From CAZVBV01 sp964578905 (GTDB lineage: Bacteria; Patescibacteriota; Gracilibacteria; UBA4473): DNA of 6,682 nucleotides. This document shows, piece after piece, positions 1-5,597 of this stretch (position 1 is its first letter; every line of letters starts with the position of its first letter). The translations under genes and the position numbers were made by a program. Where the stretch lies: NCBI GenBank assembly GCA_964578905.1, contig CAZOER010000030.1, positions 1 through 6,682 of the forward strand, written 5' to 3'. The notes under the pieces were generated by a model. The model did no database searches, had not been told where the DNA came from, and worked only from the letters and a program-made list of their open reading frames with translations.

Positions 1-29
1 GCGTCGACAAGTGGGGTTTTGTGGGTCAT
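1..29 (-). CDS. Possible 5' end of a protein gene leaving the window
   Basis: Reading leftward, an ATG at 29-27 opens a frame that stays open to the window edge and would begin M-T-H-K-T-P-L-V-D. It lies about 15 nt after the expected transcript start of the strong minus-strand promoter just upstream. No Shine-Dalgarno sequence precedes the ATG, which matches the other genes here. Nine full codons are too few to identify a product, so the support is position behind a good promoter rather than coding signal. An RNA gene or a later start is equally possible. Confidence 0.3.
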
Positions 30-50
30 GTTGTGTAAACGTGAGAGGAT

Positions 51-79
51 ATTATACTATAAAAACACAAACACGTCAA
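51..79 (-). promoter_or_regulatory. Strong sigma70-type promoter reading left, behind argS
   Basis: On the minus strand there is TTGACG (79-74), a 17-nt spacer and a perfect TATAAT (56-51). Only one base departs from the consensus, and the spacing is ideal. It starts 5 nt beyond the argS stop codon, so it should drive whatever lies left of the window independently of argS. The expected transcript start is about position 43-45. No terminator hairpin lies between argS and this promoter, so argS read-through could add to it. Confidence 0.7.
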
Positions 80-84
80 ATACT

Positions 85-1773
85 TTACATCTTCTCTGGT
101 ACTTCGATCCCAAGGACGGTGAGTCCTGCCTCCAACACTTCCAATACTTTTTGTGCTAACTGCAATCGCGCTTGTTTCAATTCCTCGCTGTCAGCCTTCA
201 ATACAGAGTTCTCTGCATAGAAACTCGACCACTCCTGTGCGAGTTCGAGGAGGTAGGTGACGACATATGTTGGGTTGAGAGTCTCAGCTGCTTTCTCCAA
301 CACATTTGGAAATTCAATCAGTTTCACTCCGAGTGGTTTCTCTGCATCTCCGAGGATTAAACCCGGGTTCGGAAAAGAGAACCCGGGTTGGAGTTCTGCT
401 TTCTTCAGAATAGATTTAATTCGTACTCCCGCGTATTGCAAGTACGGTCCTGTTGCGCCTTCAAATTGAATCGATTTCTGTGAATCAAAGGTAATGCCTT
501 TCTTCGGACTCGTAGAAAGAAGATAGAACTTCCACGCAGCGTTCTGAATCTGTTCAGCCATCGTTTTCGCTTCATCATCACTCAGCTCAGGGTTTCGTTT
601 TGTAATCGCGTCCAGAGCCAATCCTGACAGCTCGTCCATCAAGTTGTCCGCATCCACCACCGTTCCTTCTCGTGATTTCATTCGACCATCGGGAAGATTC
701 ACCAGCCCATATCCGAGATGATGACATTCTTCTTTCTTCAAAAGTCCAAGCTTCTCCAGGCAGGAGAACAAAACTTTGAAATGATAATTCTGTTCGTCAG
801 CGACCACGTACATGAGTTGATTCGGATTGAAGTCATTCTTCCGTGCCTGCGCCACGGCCAAATCTTGCGTCAGGTAAATAGATGTTCCATCCGCCCTGAG
901 AATAACTTTCTCATCCAATCCTTCGGCTTCTAAATCAATCACAATCGCTCCATCGTCTCGTTTTTTAAAGACCTTGTCTTTGAGTCCTTGCTCGGCGATA
1001 TCTTTTCCTTTTTTGTAATATTCAGACTCGAAGTAATCTTTTTCAAATATGATCCCTTGTCGTGCATACGTCTTTGCATGACCAGCAAGCGCCCATTCTC
1101 CCATTTGTTTCCACAGCGCCATTGTTTCACTATCTCCCGCTTCCCAGAGTTTTAACATTTCCTGAACCCCATCCATCAAGGATTCGTCCTTCTTGAGTTC
1201 CTGATCAAACTTCACGTAATAATTTCCCACAAAGAGATCCGGCTTGATCCCTTCTGATTCAGGAGTTTTTCCTTCGCCCCATTTTTGGTAGGCGAGCATT
1301 GATTTACAAATATGTACGCCTCGATCATTAATGATATTCACACGGTGCATCTTTGCTCCGACCTGTTCGAGCAAGTTGGAAACAGAAATTCCCAGTGCAT
1401 GATTTCGCATGTGTCCGAGATGCAGAGGCTTGTTCGTGTTTGGTCCAGAGAACTCCAGCACAATCGTTTTATCCTTCATCACATCTGACTTCAATGGCGT
1501 TGCAAACACTTGCTTGAAGAATACCTCATTCTTAAAAAAGAGATTTAAATAGGGTCCGGTGATTTCTGTTTTTTCGAGCAGTTCACAATCTTTTAGTTTT
1601 GCTTCAACATCTTTCCCGATTTCAATAGGGGACTTTCCCATTTCTTTCGACACAGCGAAGAAACTCATCGCCAAATCACCAGTCTGTCCTTTTGGAACAG
1701 CCGTAAATTGAAACATTGAACACATTTTTTGTTCAAAGTGTTTCTCGAGAAATTGAAGGAGGAGTTGTTTCAT
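85..1773 (-). CDS. argS: Arginyl-tRNA synthetase (class I)
   Basis: Charges tRNA-Arg with arginine using ATP in the cytoplasm. The product has 562 residues, normal for bacterial ArgRS. An N-terminal tRNA-binding domain covers about residues 1-95. The class I catalytic core follows, with the HIGH-type motif PNTNKPLHLGH ending at residue 121 and the KMSKS-loop equivalent GRMKSREG at about 363-370. The C-terminal DALR anticodon-binding domain covers about 440-562 and ends in the typical LGIEVPEKM. I chose the ATG at 1773 because it gives the usual MKQLLLQFLEK-type N-terminus. The upstream in-frame ATG at 1809 would overlap the antiporter gene. The start lies 10 nt after the antiporter stop, with no promoter or Shine-Dalgarno between, so the two are probably cotranscribed and may be translationally coupled. 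Inside the gene, near residues 462-472, lies an 11-bp inverted repeat, listed separately. Confidence 0.97.
   Translation of the reverse strand: MKQLLLQFLEKHFEQKMCSMFQFTAVPKGQTGDLAMSFFAVSKEMGKSPIEIGKDVEAKLKDCELLEKTEITGPYLNLFFKNEVFFKQVFATPLKSDVMKDKTIVLEFSGPNTNKPLHLGHMRNHALGISVSNLLEQVGAKMHRVNIINDRGVHICKSMLAYQKWGEGKTPESEGIKPDLFVGNYYVKFDQELKKDESLMDGVQEMLKLWEAGDSETMALWKQMGEWALAGHAKTYARQGIIFEKDYFESEYYKKGKDIAEQGLKDKVFKKRDDGAIVIDLEAEGLDEKVILRADGTSIYLTQDLAVAQARKNDFNPNQLMYVVADEQNYHFKVLFSCLEKLGLLKKEECHHLGYGLVNLPDGRMKSREGTVVDADNLMDELSGLALDAITKRNPELSDDEAKTMAEQIQNAAWKFYLLSTSPKKGITFDSQKSIQFEGATGPYLQYAGVRIKSILKKAELQPGFSFPNPGLILGDAEKPLGVKLIEFPNVLEKAAETLNPTYVVTYLLELAQEWSSFYAENSVLKADSEELKQARLQLAQKVLEVLEAGLTVLGIEVPEKM
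360..389. repeat. 11-bp perfect inverted repeat inside argS
   Basis: AACCCGGGTTC (360-370) and GAACCCGGGTT (379-389) pair perfectly around an 8-nt loop. Each arm also contains the self-complementary 10-mer AACCCGGGTT, so this decamer occurs twice 20 nt apart. The stretch encodes a Q-P-G ... N-P-G segment in the linker between the end of the catalytic core (YLQYAGVRIKSILKKAE) and the DALR helices. It could be a palindromic element that entered a tolerant linker in frame, or a chance result of a repeated Pro-Gly motif. Confidence 0.6.
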
Positions 1774-1783
1774 CGCGGGGATT

Positions 1784-2740
1784 TTACCCTCGATATACCA
1801 AATACACAATGTATCCGATATACATTGCTACAAAGCATATTCCTTGCCAACGTTGGAGTCGTCGCTTTTTTCCAATAAACATCGCGAGGAAAAGAACAAA
1901 TGTGGCGAATACACAAATGAGAATATCTTCGATTGTTGCAGGAGAGAAGGGGAGTGGGAGAATAGTACTCGTAAGTCCCAACACCCAGAGAATGTTGAAG
2001 ATGTTTGATCCGACGATATTTCCGATAGCAATGTCTGATTGTTTTCGCAGTGCTGCTACTACTGAAGTCGCGAGTTCTGGTAATGATGTTCCCACTGCTA
2101 CGATCGTGAGTCCGATGAAGTTCTCAGAGAGTCCTGCGAGCTTTGCCAAGATCACAGCATTATCTACCAGCATTTTTCCTCCAACAAAAAGCCCAAACAT
2201 TCCTCCCAAAAGAAAGGCCGTTGAAATCAGTCCAGAATAGGTTTTTATACTATCCGCTTGATCGTTCTTCTTTGGTCGAAGTCCAAATGTGTAGTAGATG
2301 AAGATCACAAATAGACACATCAGTGCGAGTCCGTCCGTTCGTCCAAGAACGTTTTGAGTAGCTCCATCGAGGAACATATCACTTCCCATAAAGAGCAACA
2401 TCAACACCGCCAAGAGTCCAAAAGGAATTTCTTTCCACACAGTGCTAGAGTGCACTTTGATCGTTCCTATGATGGCTGTGATTCCGAGGATAAGAAAGAT
2501 ATTCGAAATATTTGAACCGATGATATTTCCGATTCCAATATCAGAATTTCCACCAACAGCGGAGAGAATATTTACAATAAGTTCTGGCGCAGACGTTCCA
2601 AACGAAACAATCGTCAGTCCAATCACCAGTGGGGCGATACCCCATTTTTTTGCGAAAGAAGATGCTCCTCGTACAAGGCCTTCCGCTCCTAATATTAAAA
2701 CAACCAGACCGATGATGAGGAGGAAAAGGGCGAGGAACAT
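1784..2740 (-). CDS. Calcium/sodium antiporter, CaCA family (YrbG-like)
   Basis: Integral inner-membrane cation exchanger, by family likely moving Ca2+ out in exchange for Na+. The 318 residues fit the short prokaryotic members. The two family-defining inverted alpha repeats are clear. Alpha-1 has GTSAPELIVN (48-57) and GNIIGSNISN (71-80); alpha-2 has GTSLPELATS (217-226) and GNIVGSNIFN (240-249). Their glutamates and Asn/Ser residues form the ion sites in known structures. About ten hydrophobic segments are visible, with a charged loop (PKKNDQADSIK, about 156-166) between the two halves. The ATG at 2740 opens directly into the first membrane helix, and no Shine-Dalgarno precedes it. A candidate promoter lies about 30 nt upstream. 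The gene ends 10 nt before argS, which suggests a two-gene operon. The exact ion preference cannot be read from the sequence. Confidence 0.93.
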   Translation of the reverse strand: MFLALFLLIIGLVVLILGAEGLVRGASSFAKKWGIAPLVIGLTIVSFGTSAPELIVNILSAVGGNSDIGIGNIIGSNISNIFLILGITAIIGTIKVHSSTVWKEIPFGLLAVLMLLFMGSDMFLDGATQNVLGRTDGLALMCLFVIFIYYTFGLRPKKNDQADSIKTYSGLISTAFLLGGMFGLFVGGKMLVDNAVILAKLAGLSENFIGLTIVAVGTSLPELATSVVAALRKQSDIAIGNIVGSNIFNILWVLGLTSTILPLPFSPATIEDILICVFATFVLFLAMFIGKKRRLQRWQGICFVAMYIGYIVYLVYRG

Positions 2741-2768
2741 ATTAAAAAATCAGGATAATATTTCCTGT

Positions 2769-2796
2769 AGTGTAAGACTGTTTTGTTTCTTCTCAA
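2769..2796 (-). promoter_or_regulatory. Candidate promoter for the antiporter-argS operon
   Basis: Minus strand: TTGAGA (2796-2791), a 16-nt spacer and TACACT (2774-2769). The -35 matches consensus at 5 of 6 bases and the -10 at 4 of 6. The expected start near 2762 leaves a short leader of about 22 nt. The -35 lies in the T-rich stretch just after tRNA-Leu, so the antiporter could also be reached by read-through from the tRNA transcript. Confidence 0.4.
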
Positions 2797-2806
2797 AATA
2801 AAAAGG

Positions 2807-2894
2807 TGGTGCTCGGGGCGGGACTTGAACCCGCACGTCCTATAAGGGACAAAGGATTTTAAGTCCTTCGTGTCTACCATTCCACCACCCGAGC
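2807..2894 (-). tRNA. tRNA-Leu (anticodon UAA)
   Basis: Minus-strand class II tRNA. The acceptor arms GCTCGGG and CCCGAGC pair perfectly over 7 bp. The anticodon loop reads CTTAAAA, giving anticodon UAA, which decodes UUA and UUG. A long variable arm (GTCC paired with GGAC) is present, as expected for leucine, and the T-arm has GGTTCAAGTCC. The discriminator is A and the CCA end is encoded (2809-2807). The CCA is followed by CC and then a T-rich stretch (TTTTTATTTT on the minus strand) that might aid termination. Confidence 0.97.
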
Positions 2895-3020
2895 GATCGT
2901 CAGTAAAAACTACGCATACTTCATCTCGACAAGTCGAGACTTCGCTAGCTTCGATTTACTTCCTCTTCCCCACAAAATCAAAGATTTTGCGAGGACCCCG
3001 TTTCTGAAAAGAACTGTAAT
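2895..3020. other. tRNA spacer with two perfect-stem palindromes
   Basis: This 126-nt stretch between the two tRNA genes has no credible open frame and no clear promoter. It holds two inverted repeats. One is TCTCGACAAGTCGAGA (2924-2939), a 6-bp stem with loop CAAG. The other is CAAAATC (2973-2979) with GATTTTG (2983-2989), a 7-bp stem with loop AAA. The second can be extended outward with mismatches towards the CCCC and GAGG flanks. If tRNA-Cys and tRNA-Leu are cotranscribed, these hairpins would lie in the precursor RNA and could be processing sites. They could also be remnants of intergenic repeats. Confidence 0.5.
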
Positions 3021-3094
3021 TGGAGGCGCCATCCGGATTTGAACCGGAGTACAAGGCTTTGCAGGCCTCTGCGTAACCACTCCGCCATGGCGCC
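3021..3094 (-). tRNA. tRNA-Cys (anticodon GCA)
   Basis: Minus-strand tRNA of 74 nt including an encoded CCA. The acceptor GGCGCCA pairs with TGGCGCC. The D-arm is GCG...CGC, the anticodon loop CTGCAAA gives anticodon GCA, and the T-arm TCCGG-TTCAAAT-CCGGA is perfect. The discriminator base is U, the known identity element for cysteine. It lies only 22 nt after the lipoprotein stop, leaving little room for its own promoter, so it is probably cotranscribed with that gene. Confidence 0.97.
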
Positions 3095-3116
3095 GTCCTA
3101 AAAGAGCGGGCAGAGT

Positions 3117-3629
3117 TTATTTTTCTTCTGCCGGTTTGTCCACTGTAATTTGCCAAGAGCTCAAAATGTTCTGACAATCAGCGGACGAGGAAATGCTTGG
3201 TTCCCAACTACAACTTCCCAAAAGGAAAGCATTGGTATTTGGAATCACAAAGACTTTCTGCATAAATTCTCGTACAGGCGTATCGAGAGTGGACTTCCCT
3301 CGGAACCGAAACGTATTTTCTTCTTGATCGAGATCTAATTCTTCAAACTCAACAAACCCATCTTTTGCTTTCGTGAGAATATCAGTGACAAGATTCTCGG
3401 TCGCTCCTGCTTCTTGCAGAATAACAAAATTCTGACTTGCGCTCTGGGCAAGGAAAACAGTGTTATAGCCCTCAGGAGAGGGGAGTCTCTGCCACGATTC
3501 ATTCAGTTCAAGTCCCCATTGCGTATCCCCAATCTTAAACGCATCTGTTGGTTCGGAAGAAGTTATGGTACTACTTCCCCCACATCCCAGCAGTACAAAT
3601 CCCAGAAGCAAAATAAATATTTTTCGCAT
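3117..3629 (-). CDS. Small secreted lipoprotein of unknown function
   Basis: A 170-residue protein with a clear lipoprotein signal peptide. It starts MRK, followed by a hydrophobic stretch (IFILLLGFVLLG) and the lipobox L-L-G-C at residues 13-16. The mature protein should begin at lipid-modified Cys16. A Gly/Ser/Thr-rich linker follows to about residue 28, then a compact domain of about 130 residues. Two further cysteines (Cys140 and Cys152) could form a disulfide outside the membrane. Hydrophobic, beta-like segments such as NFVILQEA and MQKVFVIP suggest a mixed alpha/beta domain. The motif 'GDTQWGLELNESWQRLP' faintly recalls small PsbP-like or DUF1795-type folds, which is a guess. The ATG at 3629 is the natural start because the signal peptide begins there. 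Confidence 0.85.
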   Translation of the reverse strand: MRKIFILLLGFVLLGCGGSSTITSSEPTDAFKIGDTQWGLELNESWQRLPSPEGYNTVFLAQSASQNFVILQEAGATENLVTDILTKAKDGFVEFEELDLDQEENTFRFRGKSTLDTPVREFMQKVFVIPNTNAFLLGSCSWEPSISSSADCQNILSSWQITVDKPAEEK

Positions 3630-3641
3630 TTTCTGTTATAC

Positions 3642-3669
3642 ATTGTAACATCCCCCAGTCTTCTGTCAT
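3642..3669 (-). promoter_or_regulatory. Candidate promoter for the lipoprotein gene, using a repeat end as -35
   Basis: Minus strand: ATGACA (3669-3664), a 16-nt spacer and TACAAT (3647-3642). Each box matches consensus at 5 of 6 bases. The ATG at 3629 follows 12 nt after the -10, giving a leader of only about 6 nt. The -35 is formed by the conserved outer end of the palindromic repeat at 3664-3689. A competing -10, TATAAC (3640-3635), lies closer to the ATG but has no matching -35. Confidence 0.45.
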
Positions 3670-3689
3670 CCTGAATTTAGTTCAGGATC
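3664..3689 (+). repeat. Short palindromic intergenic repeat, copy 1
   Basis: The element has a TGTC end and an 8-bp perfect stem, ATCCTGAA (3668-3675) with TTCAGGAT (3681-3688), around the loop TTTAG. It is identical at 21 of 26 positions to the element at 3726-3751 read on the other strand. One stem pair differs in a compensating way, C-G here and G-C there. Short palindromes of this general kind are scattered between genes in many bacteria. Confidence 0.75.
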
Positions 3690-3725
3690 TAACTGTTCAT
3701 TATGTACAATAACAACTGCTGATTT

Positions 3726-3751
3726 GATGCTGAAACAAGTTCAGCATGACA
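3726..3751 (-). repeat. Short palindromic intergenic repeat, copy 2 (inverted)
   Basis: On the minus strand this reads TGTC followed by the stem ATGCTGAA/TTCAGCAT (3747-3740 with 3734-3727) and loop CTTGT. It faces copy 1 across 36 nt, so the pair forms an inverted unit whose TGTCAT ends point outward. An ATG at 3746 inside this copy is in frame with rlmH but is not the likely start. Translated on the minus strand, the repeat gives CHAELVSAS, a string I recall from spurious open frames over this repeat type. Confidence 0.75.
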
Positions 3752-3763
3752 ACAAATAAAAAA

Positions 3764-4219
3764 ATGAAAATCAAACTTTATTTCTTTGGAAAGAAAAATG
3801 AGATTACTCCCCGAGAGGAAGAACTCATCAAACGGATTGGATTTCGATCTTCTCTGGAAATAATTCCACTCGCCCAAGCCGGGGTTACCGACGTTTCAAA
3901 AGCAAAGCAAAAAGAGGCAGAGGTATTGCTTGGAAAAATAAACAACAAAGATTTTCTTGTTGCCTTCGATGAACACGGGAAAGAACTCGACTCGATTCAA
4001 TTTTCTGCACAACTCAAAAACTGGCTCGTAGAGCGTAGTGAGGTAGTTTTTGTCATCGGAGGAGCGCACGGACTCGATGAATCAATTCTCGCTCGTGCGA
4101 ATGTGAAACTGAGATTTGGACAGATGGTCTGGACGAGAAATCTTTTCCGTCTCATGGCACTCGAACAACTCTATCGAGCATTGGAGATTGATGGAGGGGG
4201 GCATTTTCACAAGGATTGA
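3764..4219 (+). CDS. rlmH: 23S rRNA (pseudouridine1915-N3)-methyltransferase
   Basis: SPOUT-family enzyme that uses S-adenosylmethionine to methylate pseudouridine 1915 in helix 69 of 23S rRNA on the assembled 70S ribosome. It has 151 residues, close to the 155 of E. coli. The trefoil-knot motifs are present: LVAFDEHGKELDS (65-77), the SAM-binding FVIGGAHGLDE (96-106), and the C-terminal LEQLYRAL (133-140) followed by HFHKD. The family usually has Pro-His or Thr-His just before the L-x-R segment, but here it is W-T-R-N-L-F-R (123-129), so the common histidine appears to be arginine. I chose the ATG at 3764 because it gives the normal MKIKLYFFGK start. The earlier in-frame ATG at 3746 lies inside a repeat. 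No Shine-Dalgarno is seen. The TGA stop overlaps the -35 box of the next gene. Confidence 0.95.
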   Translation: MKIKLYFFGKKNEITPREEELIKRIGFRSSLEIIPLAQAGVTDVSKAKQKEAEVLLGKINNKDFLVAFDEHGKELDSIQFSAQLKNWLVERSEVVFVIGGAHGLDESILARANVKLRFGQMVWTRNLFRLMALEQLYRALEIDGGGHFHKD

Positions 4220-4243
4220 CAAAAATAATAAAACATGTATATT
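4216..4243 (+). promoter_or_regulatory. Promoter of the 90-aa gene, predicted leaderless
   Basis: A perfect TTGACA (4216-4221), 16-nt spacer and TATATT (4238-4243, 5 of 6). The ATG at 4251 follows after 7 nt, so transcription should start at or next to the A of the ATG. The -35 box overlaps the rlmH stop codon, so the promoter is partly built from rlmH coding sequence. An alternative -10, TATTCT (4240-4245), would give an 18-nt spacer. Confidence 0.65.
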
Positions 4244-4257
4244 CTCATTAATGAGAA
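4242..4257. promoter_or_regulatory. Perfect 16-bp palindrome over -10, start site and ATG (possible operator)
   Basis: TTCTCATTAATGAGAA is its own reverse complement over all 16 bases. It overlaps the end of the -10 box, the predicted transcript start and the ATG at 4251-4253. A dimeric repressor bound here would block RNA polymerase. It has no unpaired loop, which points to a DNA site rather than an RNA hairpin. No regulator is identified, so operator function is inference. Confidence 0.45.
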
Positions 4258-4523
4258 ATAACGAAAAAGGATTTCAGTGGAACGCGGATCTTGATGCTCT
4301 TATGGATAGTCTCTTAGATTTAAGAGATAAACCATTTACATCAATAGACGTCATCGTTGGTTATAAAAAACAGTTGGAAGATATAGAAGAACTAATGAGA
4401 CAGGATGTCATTTATCAAATGAACAAAGAAACGGGTCTTTTTAATGAGATTCCTAAAAAGGTAGAAGCTATAAAAAATCTTATAGAATCATCGAGAATGG
4501 CAGTGGTTATGGTGATGAACTAA
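4251..4523 (+). CDS. Unrecognised small protein, 90 aa
   Basis: I do not recognise this protein. It is small and soluble, with no signal peptide or membrane segment. It begins MRNNEKGFQWNADLDALMDS and appears mostly helical: a possible helix at about 12-25, a charged helix at 38-53 (YKKQLEDIEELMRQDV) and another at 67-82. A Met/Val-rich tail (MAVVMVMN) closes it. Two loops carry G-F-Q-W (7-10) and G-L-F-N-E-I-P (62-68). The frame is open further upstream to 4116, but that part lies over rlmH, and the ATG at 4251 sits exactly where the leaderless promoter predicts. Its TAA overlaps the prfB stop by 4 nt (4520-4523). It is AT-rich: the line 4321-4380 has 19 G+C of 60, against 28-33 in sampled prfB and argS lines. 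That and its lone position between housekeeping genes suggest acquisition or fast evolution. A role as a regulator of its own palindromic operator is possible but unsupported. Confidence 0.7.
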   Translation: MRNNEKGFQWNADLDALMDSLLDLRDKPFTSIDVIVGYKKQLEDIEELMRQDVIYQMNKETGLFNEIPKKVEAIKNLIESSRMAVVMVMN

Positions 4524-5590
4524 GCCTTCTTCAAAAACGCTTCCACAAAGCCTTCTAAATCCCCATCAAACACTTTGTCGGGGTTTTGATGTTCGTGGTC
4601 GGTACGGTGATCCTTCACCAATTTGTACGGTTGGAGCGTGTAGGTTCTGATTTGTGATCCGAAAGAATTCTCCATCATGTCTCCTTTGAGGTCTGAGATT
4701 TCTTGAGCTTGTTGTTCGAGTTTCAATTGTAACAATCGAGACTTCAACACTTTCATCGCCGACTGCTTGTTCTGCAGTTGAGATTTTTCGTTCTGACAGG
4801 TAACCACTAAGTTCAAAGGCAAATACGTAATCCGCACCGCAGAGTCAGTGGTATTCACACTTTGCCCTCCCGCACCAGATGATCGGAACACATCCACGCG
4901 GATATCACTTTCTGCAATTTCAATTTCAGCATCATTGTCTACTTCTGGCAGTACCTCCACACGAGAGAACGATGTCTGTCGTAAGTTCTTCGCGTTGAAA
5001 GGGGAGAGCCGAATCAGTCGGTGCACACCGTGTTCTGATTTCAAATATCCATATGCCAATGGTCCTGATATTTCAATCGTCGCTGATTTCAATCCCACAT
5101 CACTCGGAGACTCATCCATGATTTGAGTTTTCCAGCCCTTCGTTTCCGCGAACCGCAAATACATTCTCAAAATCATTTGAGAAAAGTCCTCCGCATCTTG
5201 CCCACCGTTTCCGGTGTGGATAGAGAGGATCACGTTCTTCCCATCATGTTCACCAGAGAGAAACGTTTCAGTTTCAGCAAAATCGAATTTCTTTTCCAAC
5301 GCTTCTAAATCGTTCTCTAATTCCTCGCCCTCTGACATCTCCAGAAGCTCTGGAAACTCCGCAATACTTGTTTTGATATCTTCCCAGTTCTTCACAAATT
5401 GCTCGAGGTGGGAGGCTTTCTGTGAGACTTTTTGTGCATTGTCCGGATCGTCCCAAAAGTTGGGAGCAGACATAGTTTCTTGAAGTGCTTTGATTTCCTT
5501 ACTTTTCTGCTCTAAACCAAGATTTGGATCGACCTTCGCAAATTTTTGTTGCAAATGATATACTCGCTCCAGAAGATCTTTTTTTTCCAT
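4520..5590 (-). CDS. prfB: Peptide chain release factor 2 (RF2)
   Basis: Recognises UGA and UAA stop codons in the ribosomal A site and triggers release of the finished protein. It has 356 residues. The stop-codon-reading tripeptide SPF (196-198) marks it as RF2 rather than RF1, and the catalytic GGQ (241-243) lies in RSSGAGGQSVNTTDSAV. The N-terminal coiled-coil region (about 1-110) contains the family signature APNFWDDPDNAQ (42-53). I chose the ATG at 5590. Extension to 5698 would add a hydrophobic stretch that is only the reverse strand of the Lys-rich start of the neighbouring gene. The gene is one continuous frame, without the in-frame UGA frameshift that autoregulates RF2 in E. coli and many other bacteria. 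An extended -10 box lies 7 nt before the ATG. The TAG stop overlaps the TAA of the convergent 90-aa gene. Confidence 0.97.
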   Translation of the reverse strand: MEKKDLLERVYHLQQKFAKVDPNLGLEQKSKEIKALQETMSAPNFWDDPDNAQKVSQKASHLEQFVKNWEDIKTSIAEFPELLEMSEGEELENDLEALEKKFDFAETETFLSGEHDGKNVILSIHTGNGGQDAEDFSQMILRMYLRFAETKGWKTQIMDESPSDVGLKSATIEISGPLAYGYLKSEHGVHRLIRLSPFNAKNLRQTSFSRVEVLPEVDNDAEIEIAESDIRVDVFRSSGAGGQSVNTTDSAVRITYLPLNLVVTCQNEKSQLQNKQSAMKVLKSRLLQLKLEQQAQEISDLKGDMMENSFGSQIRTYTLQPYKLVKDHRTDHEHQNPDKVFDGDLEGFVEAFLKKA

Positions 5591-5597
5591 CTGGTGG

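Noticed and set aside
1716..2240. 174-codon plus-strand open frame
   Set aside because: It is the antisense of the antiporter and argS start, which are clear by motif. Its translation has no recognisable features.
2442..2801. 119-codon plus-strand open frame
   Set aside because: It lies antisense to the antiporter N-terminal half and reaches into the tRNA-Leu upstream region; a shadow frame.
2956..3177. 73-codon minus-strand open frame
   Set aside because: It runs through tRNA-Cys and the end of the lipoprotein gene in another frame, so it is not coding.
3705..3710. TACAAT as a -10 box for rlmH
   Set aside because: The box matches 5 of 6, but no -35 at acceptable spacing was found and it lies between the two repeats. 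Plausible but not supported enough to list.
3746..3763. Earlier rlmH start codon
   Set aside because: This ATG is inside the palindromic repeat, and the six extra residues are absent from the family's usual N-terminus.
3689..3877. Minus-strand open frame containing CHAELVSAS
   Set aside because: This is translation of the palindromic repeat and antisense rlmH, a known source of false genes.
4116..4250. Upstream extension of the 90-aa gene over the end of rlmH
   Set aside because: This part is out-of-frame rlmH sequence, and the promoter places transcription start at about 4251.
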